From Tupaia tana (taxonomy: Eukaryota > Chordata > Mammalia > Scandentia > Tupaiidae), in the NCBI GenBank assembly GCA_026018925.1, contig JAKSZU010000026.1, forward strand, positions 16,855,127 to 16,919,126: a DNA stretch of 64,000 nt, written 5' to 3'. The translations under genes and the position numbers were made by a program. Below the pieces are notes generated by a model. It made no database searches and had not been told where the DNA came from. It saw only the letters and a program-made list of their open reading frames with translations. Of the stretch, positions 54,850 to 64,000 are shown piece by piece (position 1 is the stretch's first letter; each line of letters opens with the position of its first letter).

Positions 54850-55608
54850 TAGAAAGAGGAGTATGTCTCCTAAGACATGAACCAAGCCTAGGAACATCTT
54901 TGCAAGCGTAGGTCTCCCAATGGGGTGAGTTCAGGCTTTGATGGGCACTCAGGGATCCTGCCTACCATGCAGGGTGTGTATGAGCTCAAGTCTGATGGCT
55001 ACAGGGTGTCCTCTCCTGTCATCCACCCTTCCCAAGGGCCCATGGCCCCAATGCATGATGGATAGGCAACCTCCCACAGGCATTGCAACTTCTGCACCAA
55101 GATGTGCTAGTTACAGGATCCACCATGGATGACAGGGTTGTCCCTGCTGAGTTGTGGCCTCTGACCTGTCTACTGCTGGTCACACTCCAGCACAGGGAGG
55201 GGCTAGAGGGCCCTGTGATCACGGGCATGCTGCAGGGTGCTCATGCCAACCTTGCCTCTTCATGCTCAGGCCCCTGATGTGGGTGGAAGAGAGCCATGGC
55301 TGCTTGGTAGTGCAGAGAGAAGGTGGTGGGAGGTGGTGACAAGGTAAGGGGAGAGAATGGACAAGGAAGAACCCACCCCAAGTGTGGGGGAGGGTGCATG
55401 AGCCCTGGATTTAAGTTCCTGTGCATGCTCATAGAGCATTTGATTCATTGCAGACCACAGGACATGGATCTTGAACAGGGACTTTCTCAGGGCAGGGCTC
55501 TTTGCACCTGGCCCCAGGTCAGGTGGATGGTTCTGGAAGGGGTAGTTGTGTTTATACTATCCTCTTGTTTCTTGTTCTTACTTTTCATCCCCTTATAAGA
55601 TTTTCTCA
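54850..55608. other. Repeat-poor, moderately GC-rich sequence
   Basis: No repeat recognised. Several 60-90 residue open frames overlap here, none with a familiar product or convincing splice sites. Confidence 0.35.
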
Positions 55609-55621
55609 TTAGGTGATCTTA

Positions 55622-55881
55622 CCTATTTTTTTTTTGGAGAGGTTTTTGCTATAGGGTGCGTGCGCTCGCCAGAAAGAGAGAGACAGAGAGATAAAAAGCA
55701 AGAAATCGCCCCCTAGGGGGCATAGCCATGCCACAATCCCTTCTCCTCCATTCTCCTCTCGGGATCTTGGGCACGTACGGACACGTGCCCGGCGTGAGTT
55801 TAAGCCGCCGGGTCCGAACTCGAACCGCGGTCAACTACGTGGGAGTCCAGTGACATAGCCATTACGCTAACTGCTGGTCCC
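55622..55881 (-). mobile_element. SINE family A, young
   Basis: TSD ggtgatctta (55611 area and 55884 area). Well kept: gctatagggtgcgtgcgctc and cgaaccgcggtcaactacgt. Confidence 0.95.
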
Positions 55882-55974
55882 GTGGTGATCTTAACTTTTA
55901 AGATGACTCAGAAAGAAGGGTATAATCGAAGAGTTGCCGGTGTGAAGTGCAAGTCGTAGTATTATAATGGTAAT

Positions 55975-56205
55975 ATGAATATTTGCAGTACTGTTAATAA
56001 TGAGTATCATTGAGCGCTTACTCTTTGCCAGCCATTGTTCCAAGGGTTTTACACAATCATCCTATGTGGTAAGTTTGATTATGAACTCATTCTCGGTTGT
56101 AGACACTGAGGTACCAAGAGGCTAACGATCTTGACACCCAGGTCAGGCAGTTGGTAAATACAGTTCAGCTCCAGAGCAGACACTCCACTGGAGCCTCCCT
56201 AAGTG
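55975..56205 (-). mobile_element. MIR
   Basis: 'tgagcgcttactctttgcca' and 'agacactgaggtaccaagag' are antisense MIR. Confidence 0.75.
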
Positions 56206-56660
56206 TTTGTTGAATGACTTGATGGCAGCCTTCGTTGGGGCTAGACTCAGAAATGGCACGGGAGGCGGAGAAGTGTACACTTCATCCTCAGTGCTGCTCT
56301 AATTATTATGGAGTGCCGAGGCTGGGTGGGATTCTTGAACTGGGACTCTGGGAGGTGGTAAGACAATGAGAGGGTTGATGGGTTGCACATCCTGATTCCC
56401 ATTGTTCAGGAAGAGAATCGTGCCGGAAAAGAACCAGCATCACCTCCCAGCCCCTCGATCAGTGCTGGGGCCACAAATAGCAAAGGGGGAGGGAGGAAGC
56501 CAGAGCAGCCTTCCCTGGGCTCCGGACGCGAACGCTGACGCCGAAGCCTCCGAAACAGGATTGAGTGGGCGGCACAGATGCCAGGATATCTGGGCGCCTG
56601 GGGAGCAGCTGAAGTGACCTGAGTGTGACACTGGCTCCCCTCCCCACTGCCCTGAAAGAT
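56206..56660. other. Repeat-poor, GC-rich sequence
   Basis: Includes 'gctctaattattatggagtg' and CpG-bearing 'ccggacgcgaacgctgacgc'. A weak regulatory candidate. Confidence 0.3.
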
Positions 56661-56779
56661 GCTCGTATTAATCCTCTCGGAACACACCTTCCTGCCTGTG
56701 CATTTCCCACGTGGCTCCCTCCAGAGAAAGCTATTATTATCTTTCTTGCTGTGATGGGGGTGACTGTATGATGTATCCA

Positions 56780-57285
56780 TGGCTGGGCATTTATTGTGTC
56801 CAACCCTGGGCTTGGTGGGAACAGCCTCGCTGAGAACCTTGAAACAACCAGATAGAGTAGATTCTATGCTATTCCCATTTTCTCCATCAGGAAAACTAAG
56901 CTGAAGAGACCCTGTAACAGGACCAGCAGTTGGCATAATGGCTATGTCATTGGACTCCCATGTAGTCGACCATGGTTCGAGTCCCAGATCTGGTGGCTTA
57001 AACTCATGCTGGGCACATGTGCATGTATGCCCAAAATCCTGAGAAGAGAATGGAGGAGGAATTACGGTATGGCCATCCCCTCTGGGTGATGATTTCTCAC
57101 TTTCTCTCTGTCTCTGTCTTTCTGGTGAGTGCACCTGCCCTATAGCAGAAACCTCTCAAAAAAAAAAAAAAAAAAGAACCTCTGTAACTACTATCATACA
57201 AAGCAAGGTTTGGCTTGAACCTGGGTCTTATCTTGACTGCATAGCTCACGGCTGTAACAGTTACACCAGGCCACTTCCCAGAGCA
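56780..57285 (-). mobile_element. MIR split by a SINE
   Basis: 'gaaaactaagctgaagagac' (left) and 'tggcttgaacctgggtctta' (right) are antisense MIR pieces. Confidence 0.7.
56921..57175 (+). mobile_element. SINE family A
   Basis: TSD ctgtaac on both sides. 'catggttcgagtcccagatc' and 'ccctatagcagaaacctctc' are kept. The ccccctgggg palindrome is partly lost. Confidence 0.94.
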
Positions 57286-57392
57286 GGGCATGAGTGTGGC
57301 CCTCCGTGCCACACTGACTGGTCTAGTCCTGCTGTCCTCGTTTGCCTGGGACTGAGGGGTTTCAGTTTTCAGTAGTAAAATTGGACCCACCT

Positions 57393-57668
57393 TGGGGCCA
57401 ACAGGTGGTGTGGTGGTTAAGGTGTTGGACTCCATAATGGCTGACTTCAGTTCGAGTCCTGGACTTGGCAGCTTGAAAATCACACTGTGTGCGTATGTGT
57501 GTGTGTCCAAAATCTCAAGATGAGAAGGTATTGTGCCACAGCCATCTCCTCTGGGGGGGTGATTTCTCACTTTCCTTCTCTCCATCTCCCTCATTCCCTC
57601 TGGTGAACATATGCACCCCATGGCAAAAACAAACAAACTAAAAACAAAACAAAATAAAACAAAACCCT
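57393..57668 (+). mobile_element. SINE family A, older subfamily
   Basis: 'gtggtggttaaggtgttgga', 'cttgaaaatcacactgtgtg' and 'caccccatggcaaaaacaaa' mark the older type. Confidence 0.88.
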
Positions 57669-57689
57669 GGATCAATCCAAAGAAGCAAT

Positions 57690-57875
57690 TGGGGCAGGTA
57701 ATGGGAATCCTGGCTCTGCAGCTACATAGCTGACTTGGGTAAGCTAATTAATGTCTCTGTGCCTCGGTTTCCTCAGTTGTAAAATGAGCGTAATAATGAC
57801 AGTGTTTTAAGTGTGCGAAAATTATTTAGAACGCTGGCTTAGAGTCCATCGGTGGGTTGGCTAGTCTTACTGATT
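57690..57875 (+). mobile_element. MIR
   Basis: 'gctgacttgggtaagctaat' and 'gtgcctcggtttcctcagtt' match sense MIR. TTG-rich repeats follow at 57885-57915. Confidence 0.85.
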
Positions 57876-57976
57876 TTATTATTGTTGTTGATTTATTGAT
57901 TTTGTTATTGTTGTTGGGTTGCCAGTTCAGCCATGTAGAGGCAGTTTGAATACTGTTGTTCAAAGCTCAGTTTTGG

Positions 57977-58128
57977 GGGCTGGCAGGTGGGATAGTGGTT
58001 TGGACATTGGACTCCCATATGGCTGAGCACAGTTTGAGTCCTGGACCTGGTGACTTGCTTTCTCACTTTCTCTCTGTCTCTCTCTGGTCAAAATAAAATA
58101 AAATAAAATAAATAATTTAAAAAAATAA
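57977..58128 (+). mobile_element. SINE family B
   Basis: TSD agctSagtYtt-like on both sides. Head 'gggggctggcaggtgggata', tail (AATAA)n. Confidence 0.92.
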
Positions 58129-58209
58129 GCTGAGTCTTTTTAAGCAGGCTGGTAGGTATACGCCCTGTCCCTCTGTGGAGTGGCCATGGTCTTGGGGCAG
58201 TATTGCCCC

Positions 58210-58320
58210 CTGCCTTGGCTCTGCCGTGAGGTGGAGCTAGTGGTCCTGGTAGGATGACGAGGTAAAGCCTGAAAACAGCGCTTGGCACAGATGAGCCCTC
58301 GGTAAATAGCAGTAGCTCCA
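58210..58320 (+). mobile_element. MIR 3' part
   Basis: 'agcgcttggcacagatgagc' and 'cctcggtaaatagcagtagc' match a MIR 3' end. Confidence 0.65.
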
Positions 58321-58785
58321 CTGTAACCAACGGTCTTCCCAGGAAAGGTTTTCTCTGTCTTCCCCTGTGTCTGTCTTTTGCTTGGCCTGTTCATCCTTTG
58401 AGGCCTCAGTGAAAGCCATGAAGGGAAATCGAAAGGAGGGTCCAAAGCTGGAGTTGCATTGTTTTTCCTGAGGAGAAAGGATTTCAAGAATTCCACCCCA
58501 GCCACTTCCATCCGGGCCAGCACCCGTGTGCCTTGGCCAGGGGCGGGGCTGCGTCCAGCCTGGTTTGTAGGATCTGGAGGACTCGAGAGCCAAGGGCTCT
58601 GGGGCTGAGGGCCCCAGTTGGCTTCCTCTCGGCTGTTTGAGAAAAGGATTAGGATGCTAAATTCTGGGAGAGGTAAGACCTGCAGGCGAAGATTAAATTA
58701 CTTCCCCATTTCTGGCTTCATGACTCTAAATGTCTTTAATGGAGAGTGTTCCAGAGTCTTTTTGAGGTGGTGTGTCTGACAGGGA
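58321..58785. other. Unassigned sequence
   Basis: No recognised repeat. The open frame at 58140-58523 on the minus strand overlaps MIR and has no known product. Confidence 0.35.
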
Positions 58786-58792
58786 GTGGTCA

Positions 58793-58990
58793 AATTATTC
58801 ATTCATTCATTCACTCACTCACTCACTCTTTCATTCATTTTATTCATTTCTGCAGGGGCTCTGGAAATGCCAGTGGTGCCAGTGACGCCTTATCATAACG
58901 CGTACTCGACCCCTACTTTTTCAAGAAGTGACAATTCTTTATACAGTTCACATGTCCCTGCCCTTAAGGAAGTAGCTATGGAATAATCAA
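58793..58990 (-). mobile_element. L2 3' end, antisense, with (ATTC)n
   Basis: (ATTC)n and (ACTC)n repeats (58796-58848) lead into 'acatgtccctgcccttaagg', matching antisense L2. Confidence 0.6.
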
Positions 58991-59435
58991 ACATCTCATA
59001 ATAGTTGCTATGTTAACTTAGTTATAGAAATGCTATTTTAAATCCCTTACTAAGTGAAATAACTTGTTAATTTAGGTATTTTACTTCTTAAAAAAAATAA
59101 AAAGAAATACTGCTTCTTCCTTCCCATACATATTTCCAAAAACTCTTTTCTTTAAACTCTTTCTATGCATCTTCGCACCTGGGTGTTTCTCATCACCAAG
59201 GATACTTTTTCAGGCATCAGACACTAGGTCTAGAAGGGATCACCTTGGTTTCTATTTGCATTGTTTGTGACACAGTCCTTTTTTCATTTCTTCATTATGA
59301 CATCTCTGGAAATTGTGTCTTAAGCCACAAGTACCTCCTCATTCATTCACTTCACATCTTGACAGATTTTTTTTCTTGTGTCCTGTAGTCTCTTCTAACT
59401 ACGTTTGATCTGCAAGGCTTATTAAAAACAATTTC
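58991..59435. other. Unassigned sequence
   Basis: No recognised repeat or exon. Confidence 0.4.
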
Positions 59436-59437
59436 TT

Positions 59438-59699
59438 TCTTTCTTTTCTTTTTTAAAGTTTTTTGCCCTAGGCCGCATGAGCTCACCAGAGAGAAACAGA
59501 GAAAGGGAAAGTAAAAAAAAAATCATTCCCCAGGGGGGATGGCCATGCCGCAAACTCTTCTCCTCCACTCTCCTCTTGGGATTTTGGGCACACATGCACA
59601 TGTGCCCAGCATGATTTTCAAGCCTACAGATCCAGGATTTGAACCATGGTTGGCCATATGAGAGTCCGGCACCTTAACCACTATACCACCTGCTGGTCC
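59438..59699 (-). mobile_element. SINE family A
   Basis: 'ttttttgccctaggccgcat', 'caggatttgaaccatggttg' and the reversed head 'ataccacctgctggtccc'. TSD near acaa(taa)tttct. Confidence 0.88.
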
Positions 59700-59912
59700 C
59701 AACAATAATTTCTAACACTTGCAATTGCCAGATCATGTTGGCGTTTTTGCCTCCTTCTTGCTCTTTAAATAGTTCTATTACGTGATTTACATGTTTTCCC
59801 AGCTAACATTGATTTAGGTCATTTCGGACTAATATGTCCTTCAAAATGGGATATATTGGGAGCATATCACCCTTTACAGATCCTTTATGTTCTATGAGAA
59901 ACGTTTTAAAGT

Positions 59913-60067
59913 TAATGTATTCCTTCTACAGGAGAGACAGACAAGCATGCCCAGCCTCAGCCAGCCTGGGTTGCTAACACGTGTTCTCAGCGTGCTCCCA
60001 GGGGTCCTGAGATCCTACCCCAGGACTTTTCCAATGTGGGTACAATTGCATCACTGCCTGGCCCCAC
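59913..60067 (-). mobile_element. SINE family C
   Basis: 'cagcctcagccagcctgggt', 'cccaggacttttccaatgtg' and 'gcatcactgcctggcccc' give the antisense order. The tail side is short. Confidence 0.72.
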
Positions 60068-60069
60068 GA

Positions 60070-60475
60070 CAAGAGTTTTAAAGCCTCAAGGGTACAAATG
60101 ACAGCAACAAATGCTACAGGGTAGGATCTTGACAGAATCGCAATGCAGACAGGCTTTGATATCGTTACCACCATTATTATCATGAGCAGTGGTAAAAGCA
60201 GCAGCAAACTCAACAGTGCGAGAGCAACAGTGAACACGGGCTGTGAGTCATGTCACTAGATGTAGCATCTTAGGAAGAAGAGAAGGTGCAGGTAGAACCT
60301 CTTTCCAAAGTCAAGGTTTGCCCTGAAAAGGTTGTTAGGACATTTCTAAACACCAAAGGCCTCTGCCTAAAGTTGTGGGTAGTTTGACGTTCTTTTTGTT
60401 TTCCCCACGGGTCCAGGTCAGACTGGAATATTGAGGGATAGGGGGCCTGGGGACTCCTGTCAAGGATTAGCCAGT
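60070..60475. other. Unassigned sequence
   Basis: No recognised repeat or exon. Confidence 0.4.
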
Positions 60476-60479
60476 CTAG

Positions 60480-60700
60480 AGGAACTAGCCCTATTTAGAC
60501 ACTACTGAAGGTCAGGCTCTGTGTGGAGCTCATTGCATGGGAGCTCTCACTTCCTGGGGGCTCATTGCATGGGAGATCTCACTTCCTGCCCTAGAGACTC
60601 AGAGACAGGAGATGTGTCCCCTTGTTTGAATTACGGGGAGTAGACTCAGAGAGGTGAGTATTAGCCCAATACTATGTAGCATTCAAACACCTTCTTTAAT
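60480..60700 (-). mobile_element. MIR with an internal tandem duplication
   Basis: 'acggggagtagactcagaga' is antisense MIR. A unit of about 32 bp (gctcattgcatgggag...) is present twice at 60528-60590. Confidence 0.6.
60528..60590 (+). repeat. 32-bp tandem duplication
   Basis: gctcattgcatgggagMtctcacttcctg occurs twice in a row with one substitution. Confidence 0.92.
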
Positions 60701-60800
60701 CCCTTGGATATCCAAAAATCTTGCTTTGTTTCTATATTGTGTGTTCTCTTTATACTGGAGTCATACTTTGTCATTAAGTGTTAAAAATATAACCAAACCA

Positions 60801-61062
60801 GAGACCAACAGTTAGCATAATGGCTATGTCACCGGACTCCCATGTAGTCAACCACGGATCGAGTCCCAGACCTGGTGGCTTAAAACTCATGCCGGGCGCG
60901 TGTGCGTGCATTGCGTGCGTGCCCAGGATCCCAAGAGGAGAATGGAGGAGAAGGGACTGTGGCGTGGCCATCCCCCCTGGGGGGTGATTTCTCGCTTTCT
61001 GTCTCTCTGTCTCTCTGTCTGTCTGGCGAGCGCACACGCCCTATAGCAAAAACCTCTCCCCC
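60801..61062 (+). mobile_element. SINE family A
   Basis: A perfect 16-bp TSD aaaatataaccaaacc (about 60784-60799 and 61062-61077). The head is gttagcataatggctatgtc and the B box has a substitution (ggatcgagtcc). Confidence 0.97.
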
Positions 61063-61099
61063 AAAATATAACCAAACCGCAAACCTTCTCTAGATCTCT

Positions 61100-61195
61100 C
61101 TCTCCCACCAGACTCTGAGCTCTGCCAGAGACTGGTCTTTGTTTTGCTTACTACAAGCACAATGCCCAGCACCTAGTAGATAATAAATAGCCACT
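61100..61195 (+). mobile_element. L2 3' end
   Basis: 'gagactggtctttgttttgc' and 'caatgcccagcacctagtag' match sense L2. Confidence 0.7.
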
Positions 61196-61508
61196 GCCAT
61201 TAGGGAGTAAATATCAGATGTAAATTTTGACTGTAAGTTATGATCTGATGGTGATATTTCAGAGGGGTGAGAGAGACTGGGAGTGAGAAAGTGTGTGAGT
61301 AGATGTCTCAAGGCCGTTCTGCCTCTGGTCTCCCCACTTCTATTCTGTACTCTTCATAGCCAGAGGACCTTAGCCTAGCTACTCCCAGCTGCTCTCTCCG
61401 CACCCATGTGAACCTCTCATGACCTGTGCTTTCACCATGAAGCCCAAGCTCTCAGCAGGCTGCTCTACTCCTCCCTCCCTCCATGCATCACAGGCTTTGG
61501 CTTCAAAA
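61196..61508. other. Unassigned sequence
   Basis: No recognised exon. The 61380-61480 stretch may be decayed L2. Confidence 0.35.
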
Positions 61509-61511
61509 CCT

Positions 61512-61790
61512 TGGGCCAGCAGGTAGTGTGGTTGTTAAAGCTACTGGATCCCACATGGCCGACTGCATGATTCAAGTCTCAGGCCTTGTGGCTTGAGAAA
61601 CATGTCAGGTGCATGTGCCTATATGCCCAGAATCCTGAAAGGAGGAATTAAGGAGAGATTATGATGTGATCAACCCCTACGGGGTGCTTTCTCATTTTCT
61701 CCCTTTCTCTCTCTGCCTCTTTTTCTCTCGGGTGAGCACATGTGCAGATGTGCAGTCTAGCAGGAAAAATAAAAAGGGAAAAAGAAGAAA
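61512..61790 (+). mobile_element. SINE family A, older subfamily
   Basis: 'gggccagcaggtagtgtggt', 'tggcttgagaaacatgtcag' and a long A-rich tail with AAAG/AAG. Confidence 0.87.
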
Positions 61791-62445
61791 AAGCCTCAAT
61801 CTGGGAAGGCCAAATGAATGAAAAAAATTGTTTTTGAAATAGCATTTTATTTCCAGACTTGCAAGTCCCACTCGCACATGAACCTATTGTTGAGAAAGTT
61901 TATTTGCTGGTCACTGCTTGCATCTGACAATTTAATTCTGCACTGATGTAACAGATTTAAATGCTAGTTTGAAATCCATACCTTCTCCCTTTTCAGCTTA
62001 ATTTAGCTTCCAATTTCAACCATCTGAATGTGGGGCTTGAAAGCACTCTTAGTGGTTCAATGTACACAGTCCTACTCGGAGAACCATGGAACTCTCCATG
62101 GGCTAATGGTCTTTATTTGATGGTCACAGGAAAGACTACAGATTAATACAGAAACTTGCAGCTAACAGTGATCTTTCTATCCTGGCAGAGAAAGGAAGGA
62201 CAGCTATGACATCTGTAAAAAGGAACTAGAAGGGATAGGTGGGACAACAAGGCAGCAAGACCTACCTCTTTGAGCTGGTAGACAGCCCTGTATTTAGGCA
62301 AGGGTAGGCCAGCCCAAATGGCTGATTGCCTTCCTTTATTAACTTGAACTGAAGACTTGGATTTAGTCTGAAGTCATCTCGCCAACGGTGGCAATTTATT
62401 GCACTCAGTGAAATGTGAAGAATTTAAAAAGTTTTAATTTAAAGA
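61791..62445. other. Repeat-poor sequence
   Basis: No recognised repeat or exon. AT-rich 'ctgacaatttaattctgcac' and 'cttaatttagcttccaattt' (61925-62015) could be regulatory. Confidence 0.3.
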
Positions 62446-62449
62446 ATCC

Positions 62450-62615
62450 TCCCAACCCAAGTGTGATAGCATGCAGGTAACTTTGCTGCCTGGGAGAATG
62501 GAAGTCACATGGGAGGCTCAGCTCGGTTCCTGGGTCAACCTGAATGTGACGCGCACGTGCAACCCTAGTATTTGGGAGACTGGGGCAAGAGGATAGAGAC
62601 CTCAGACCCTGTCAA
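62450..62615 (+). mobile_element. Composite tRNA / 7SL SINE (second copy)
   Basis: A tRNA-like half is followed by 'gtgacgcgcacgtgcaaccc', 'agtatttgggagactggggc' and 'gagacctcagaccctgtcaa', which resemble Alu left-arm sequence with a deletion before the gagaccctgtc end. Confidence 0.6.
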
Positions 62616-62629
62616 AAATACCTACTTGT

Positions 62630-62893
62630 GGGACCGGCAGTTAGCGTAATGGCTATGTCGCTGGACTCCCACGTAGTCGACCGCGGTTCGAGTCCCGGAC
62701 CCGGTGGCTTAAATTCACGCCGGGCACGTGTGCGTGCGTGCCCAAGATCCCGAGAGGAGAATGGAGGAGAAGGGATTGCGGCATGGCCATCCCCCCTGGG
62801 GGGTGATTTCTCGCTTTCTATCTCTCTGTCTCTCTCTGTCTGGCGAGCGCACGCGCCCTATAGCAAAAACCTCTCCAAAAAAAAAAAAAAAAA
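62630..62893 (+). mobile_element. SINE family A, best-kept copy
   Basis: A TSD aaatacctactYgt (62615-62629 and 62894-62907 areas). The A-box region (tagcgtaatgg, about 62642-62652) and B box ggttcgagtcc (62685-62695) are intact, CpGs remain (ccgcggttcgagtcccggac), and the tail is about 20 A. Little decay suggests recent mobility. Confidence 0.97.
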
Positions 62894-62907
62894 AATACCT
62901 ACTCGTC

Positions 62908-63110
62908 TCTTTCTTTTTCCTTCTCTCTGTCCTCTCTTCTCCTCTCCCTGTCAAAAAAGGGGGAAAAGAATCCCTCAGCTATCACATTTTTCAAAAGAAG
63001 CCTCTACATAATACATTCTAAACATGGATTTTTTTTGTTTAATCACCCTTTTCCTTTCTGGACTGACAGGTGTTTGAATTGCTTGTGTTTTTTCTTTTAT
63101 ACCAGTCTTT
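62908..63110. other. Unassigned sequence
   Basis: C/T-rich at its left end. No recognised repeat or exon. Confidence 0.4.
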
Positions 63111-63126
63111 AAAAGTCTATGCCAGG

Positions 63127-63392
63127 AGACCAGCAGATGGAATAATGGTTATGTCACTGGACTCCCATATAGTCGTCTGTGGTTCAAGTCTCACACTCAG
63201 TGGGTTAAAACTCATGCTGGGTGCGTGTGCGTGCATGCCCAAAATTCTGAGAAGAGAATGAAGAAGAAGGGATTGTGGTGTGGCCATCCCTTCTTGGGGG
63301 TGATTTCTTGCCTTCTGTCTCTCGGTCTTTGTCTCTTGGGTGGGTGCACATGCCCTATAGAAAAAATTACTCTTTTTTAAAAAAAAAAAAAC
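63127..63392 (+). mobile_element. SINE family A
   Basis: TSD agtctatgccagg (63114-63126 and 63393-63405). The same target word occurs a third time at 63678-63687. Confidence 0.96.
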
Positions 63393-63403
63393 AGTCTATG
63401 CCA

Positions 63404-63674
63404 GGCTATCCCAACTGCCTAGTGGTTAAGAGAGCTGGATCCCACCTGGCTGACTGTGGTTCAAGTCCCAGCTCTGGTGGCTTGAAAAGAATGCTGGGCA
63501 TGTGTGCATGCATATGTAAAATCCCAACAGGGTGGAGAAATGGAGGAGAAGGGCTTATGATGTGACCTCATGACATGATCTCACCCCAGTGGGGTGTGCT
63601 TTCCCTCTCTTCTTCTGGTGAGTGTACCTGCCTTTGGCAATTAAAAGAAATAAAATTTATAAAGGGAATAAACT
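63404..63674 (+). mobile_element. SINE family A, older subfamily
   Basis: 'cctagtggttaagagagctg', 'ggttcaagtcccagctctgg' and 'gtacctgcctttggcaatta' mark the older type. Its TSD is agtctatgcc. Confidence 0.87.
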
Positions 63675-63687
63675 AAAAGTCTATGCC

Positions 63688-64000
63688 TAAATATTGAGTG
63701 TCCACTTCTGGGAGAATCTTGATAGGTGATTCGGTTTTCAAAAAGTCCATCTCTAAGTTCACCCTACAAAAGGAAAGACCTCCTACCCATCAGAATTATT
63801 TTACGATGCCAAGCATGTTTGCCTCTGTGGCCTTCTCTACCTATTCTCTCCACTAGGAACATCTGTCCCATCTTCTCTGCCCTAGAAAATTTCTATTCAC
63901 TCTTTGAGGCCGTTGGAGTCAAGCAATGCATTCCAAGCTCTGGCCAAGGATGGGGAATGTGATGGTGTAAGTAACGGACACTGTCACGATCATTCTCTCA
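63688..64000. other. Unassigned sequence
   Basis: C/T-rich, possibly decayed L2, but not clear enough to call. Confidence 0.35.

Noticed and set aside
54938-55440. Possible exon cluster with several short frames
   Set aside because: No clear splice signals or homologous product. The frames overlap on both strands, as expected by chance in GC-rich DNA.
56406-57134. Long minus-strand open frame (242 residues)
   Set aside because: Part of it is a family A SINE read in antisense and part is MIR. Similar SINE-derived peptides recur all over the window.
62630-62705. Functional tRNA gene
   Set aside because: The A and B boxes belong to a SINE head. The predicted stems do not form a full cloverleaf, and the same head recurs dozens of times.

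Overview
The window is nuclear DNA from a placental mammal, lying between genes or inside a long intron. I found no protein-coding exon, rRNA gene or functional tRNA gene. The evidence for this is fossil repeats shared across mammals (MIR, L2, old L1 3' ends, MER5/Charlie and MLT1-type LTRs) overlaid by about 60 copies of lineage-specific tRNA-derived SINEs, roughly one per kilobase. Two SINEs (about 30.5 and 62.5 kb) also carry a 7SL/Alu-like part. From established knowledge, 7SL SINEs are confined to Euarchontoglires. Together with the dense tRNA SINEs this makes a colugo (Dermoptera) my best guess and a tree shrew the main alternative. The species is an inference, not a demonstration.

Three SINE families recur and are named here only for this annotation. 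Family A (about 250 bp) has a tRNA-like head with a B box, a body with a short C/G palindrome (ccccc-tggggg), a CT-rich stretch and an end like gccctatagcaaaaacctc plus poly-A. Family B (about 150 bp) has a similar tRNA head followed by a CT-rich stretch and a tail like ggtcaaattaaataaata. Family C (about 200 bp) is older, has a tRNA-like head and ends near a ctctctct / atttatt tail; all six copies lie on the minus strand. Many A and B copies still have readable target-site duplications (TSDs), so insertion order can be read directly.

Layout. 0-15 kb: MIR fragments, MaLR LTRs, a + strand L1 3' end (7.3-8.6 kb) broken by nested SINEs, and GC-rich non-repetitive blocks. 15-21 kb: dense A/B SINEs, a CATC minisatellite, AT-rich expansions. 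21.9-23.5 kb: a GC/CpG-rich block with homeodomain-like motifs. 24-29 kb: L2, Charlie-type and MLT1 elements, one MLT1 carrying a tail-less SINE. 28.6-39.6 kb: five copies of a short palindromic mariner-like MITE and a 161-bp inverted duplication. 34.7-35.7 kb: an L1 cut by two SINEs and one MITE. 42-48 kb: MIR, SINEs and an L2. 48.1-49.0 kb: a second homeodomain-motif-rich block. 50-52.7 kb: the longest stretch with few recognised repeats. 53-64 kb: SINEs nested in older repeats and the least decayed SINE (62.6 kb).

No genes work together here. The likely functional content is the candidate regulatory blocks. The rest is a good record of retroposition, including SINE-into-SINE insertions, reuse of one target site, a tail-less insertion and a secondary inverted duplication.
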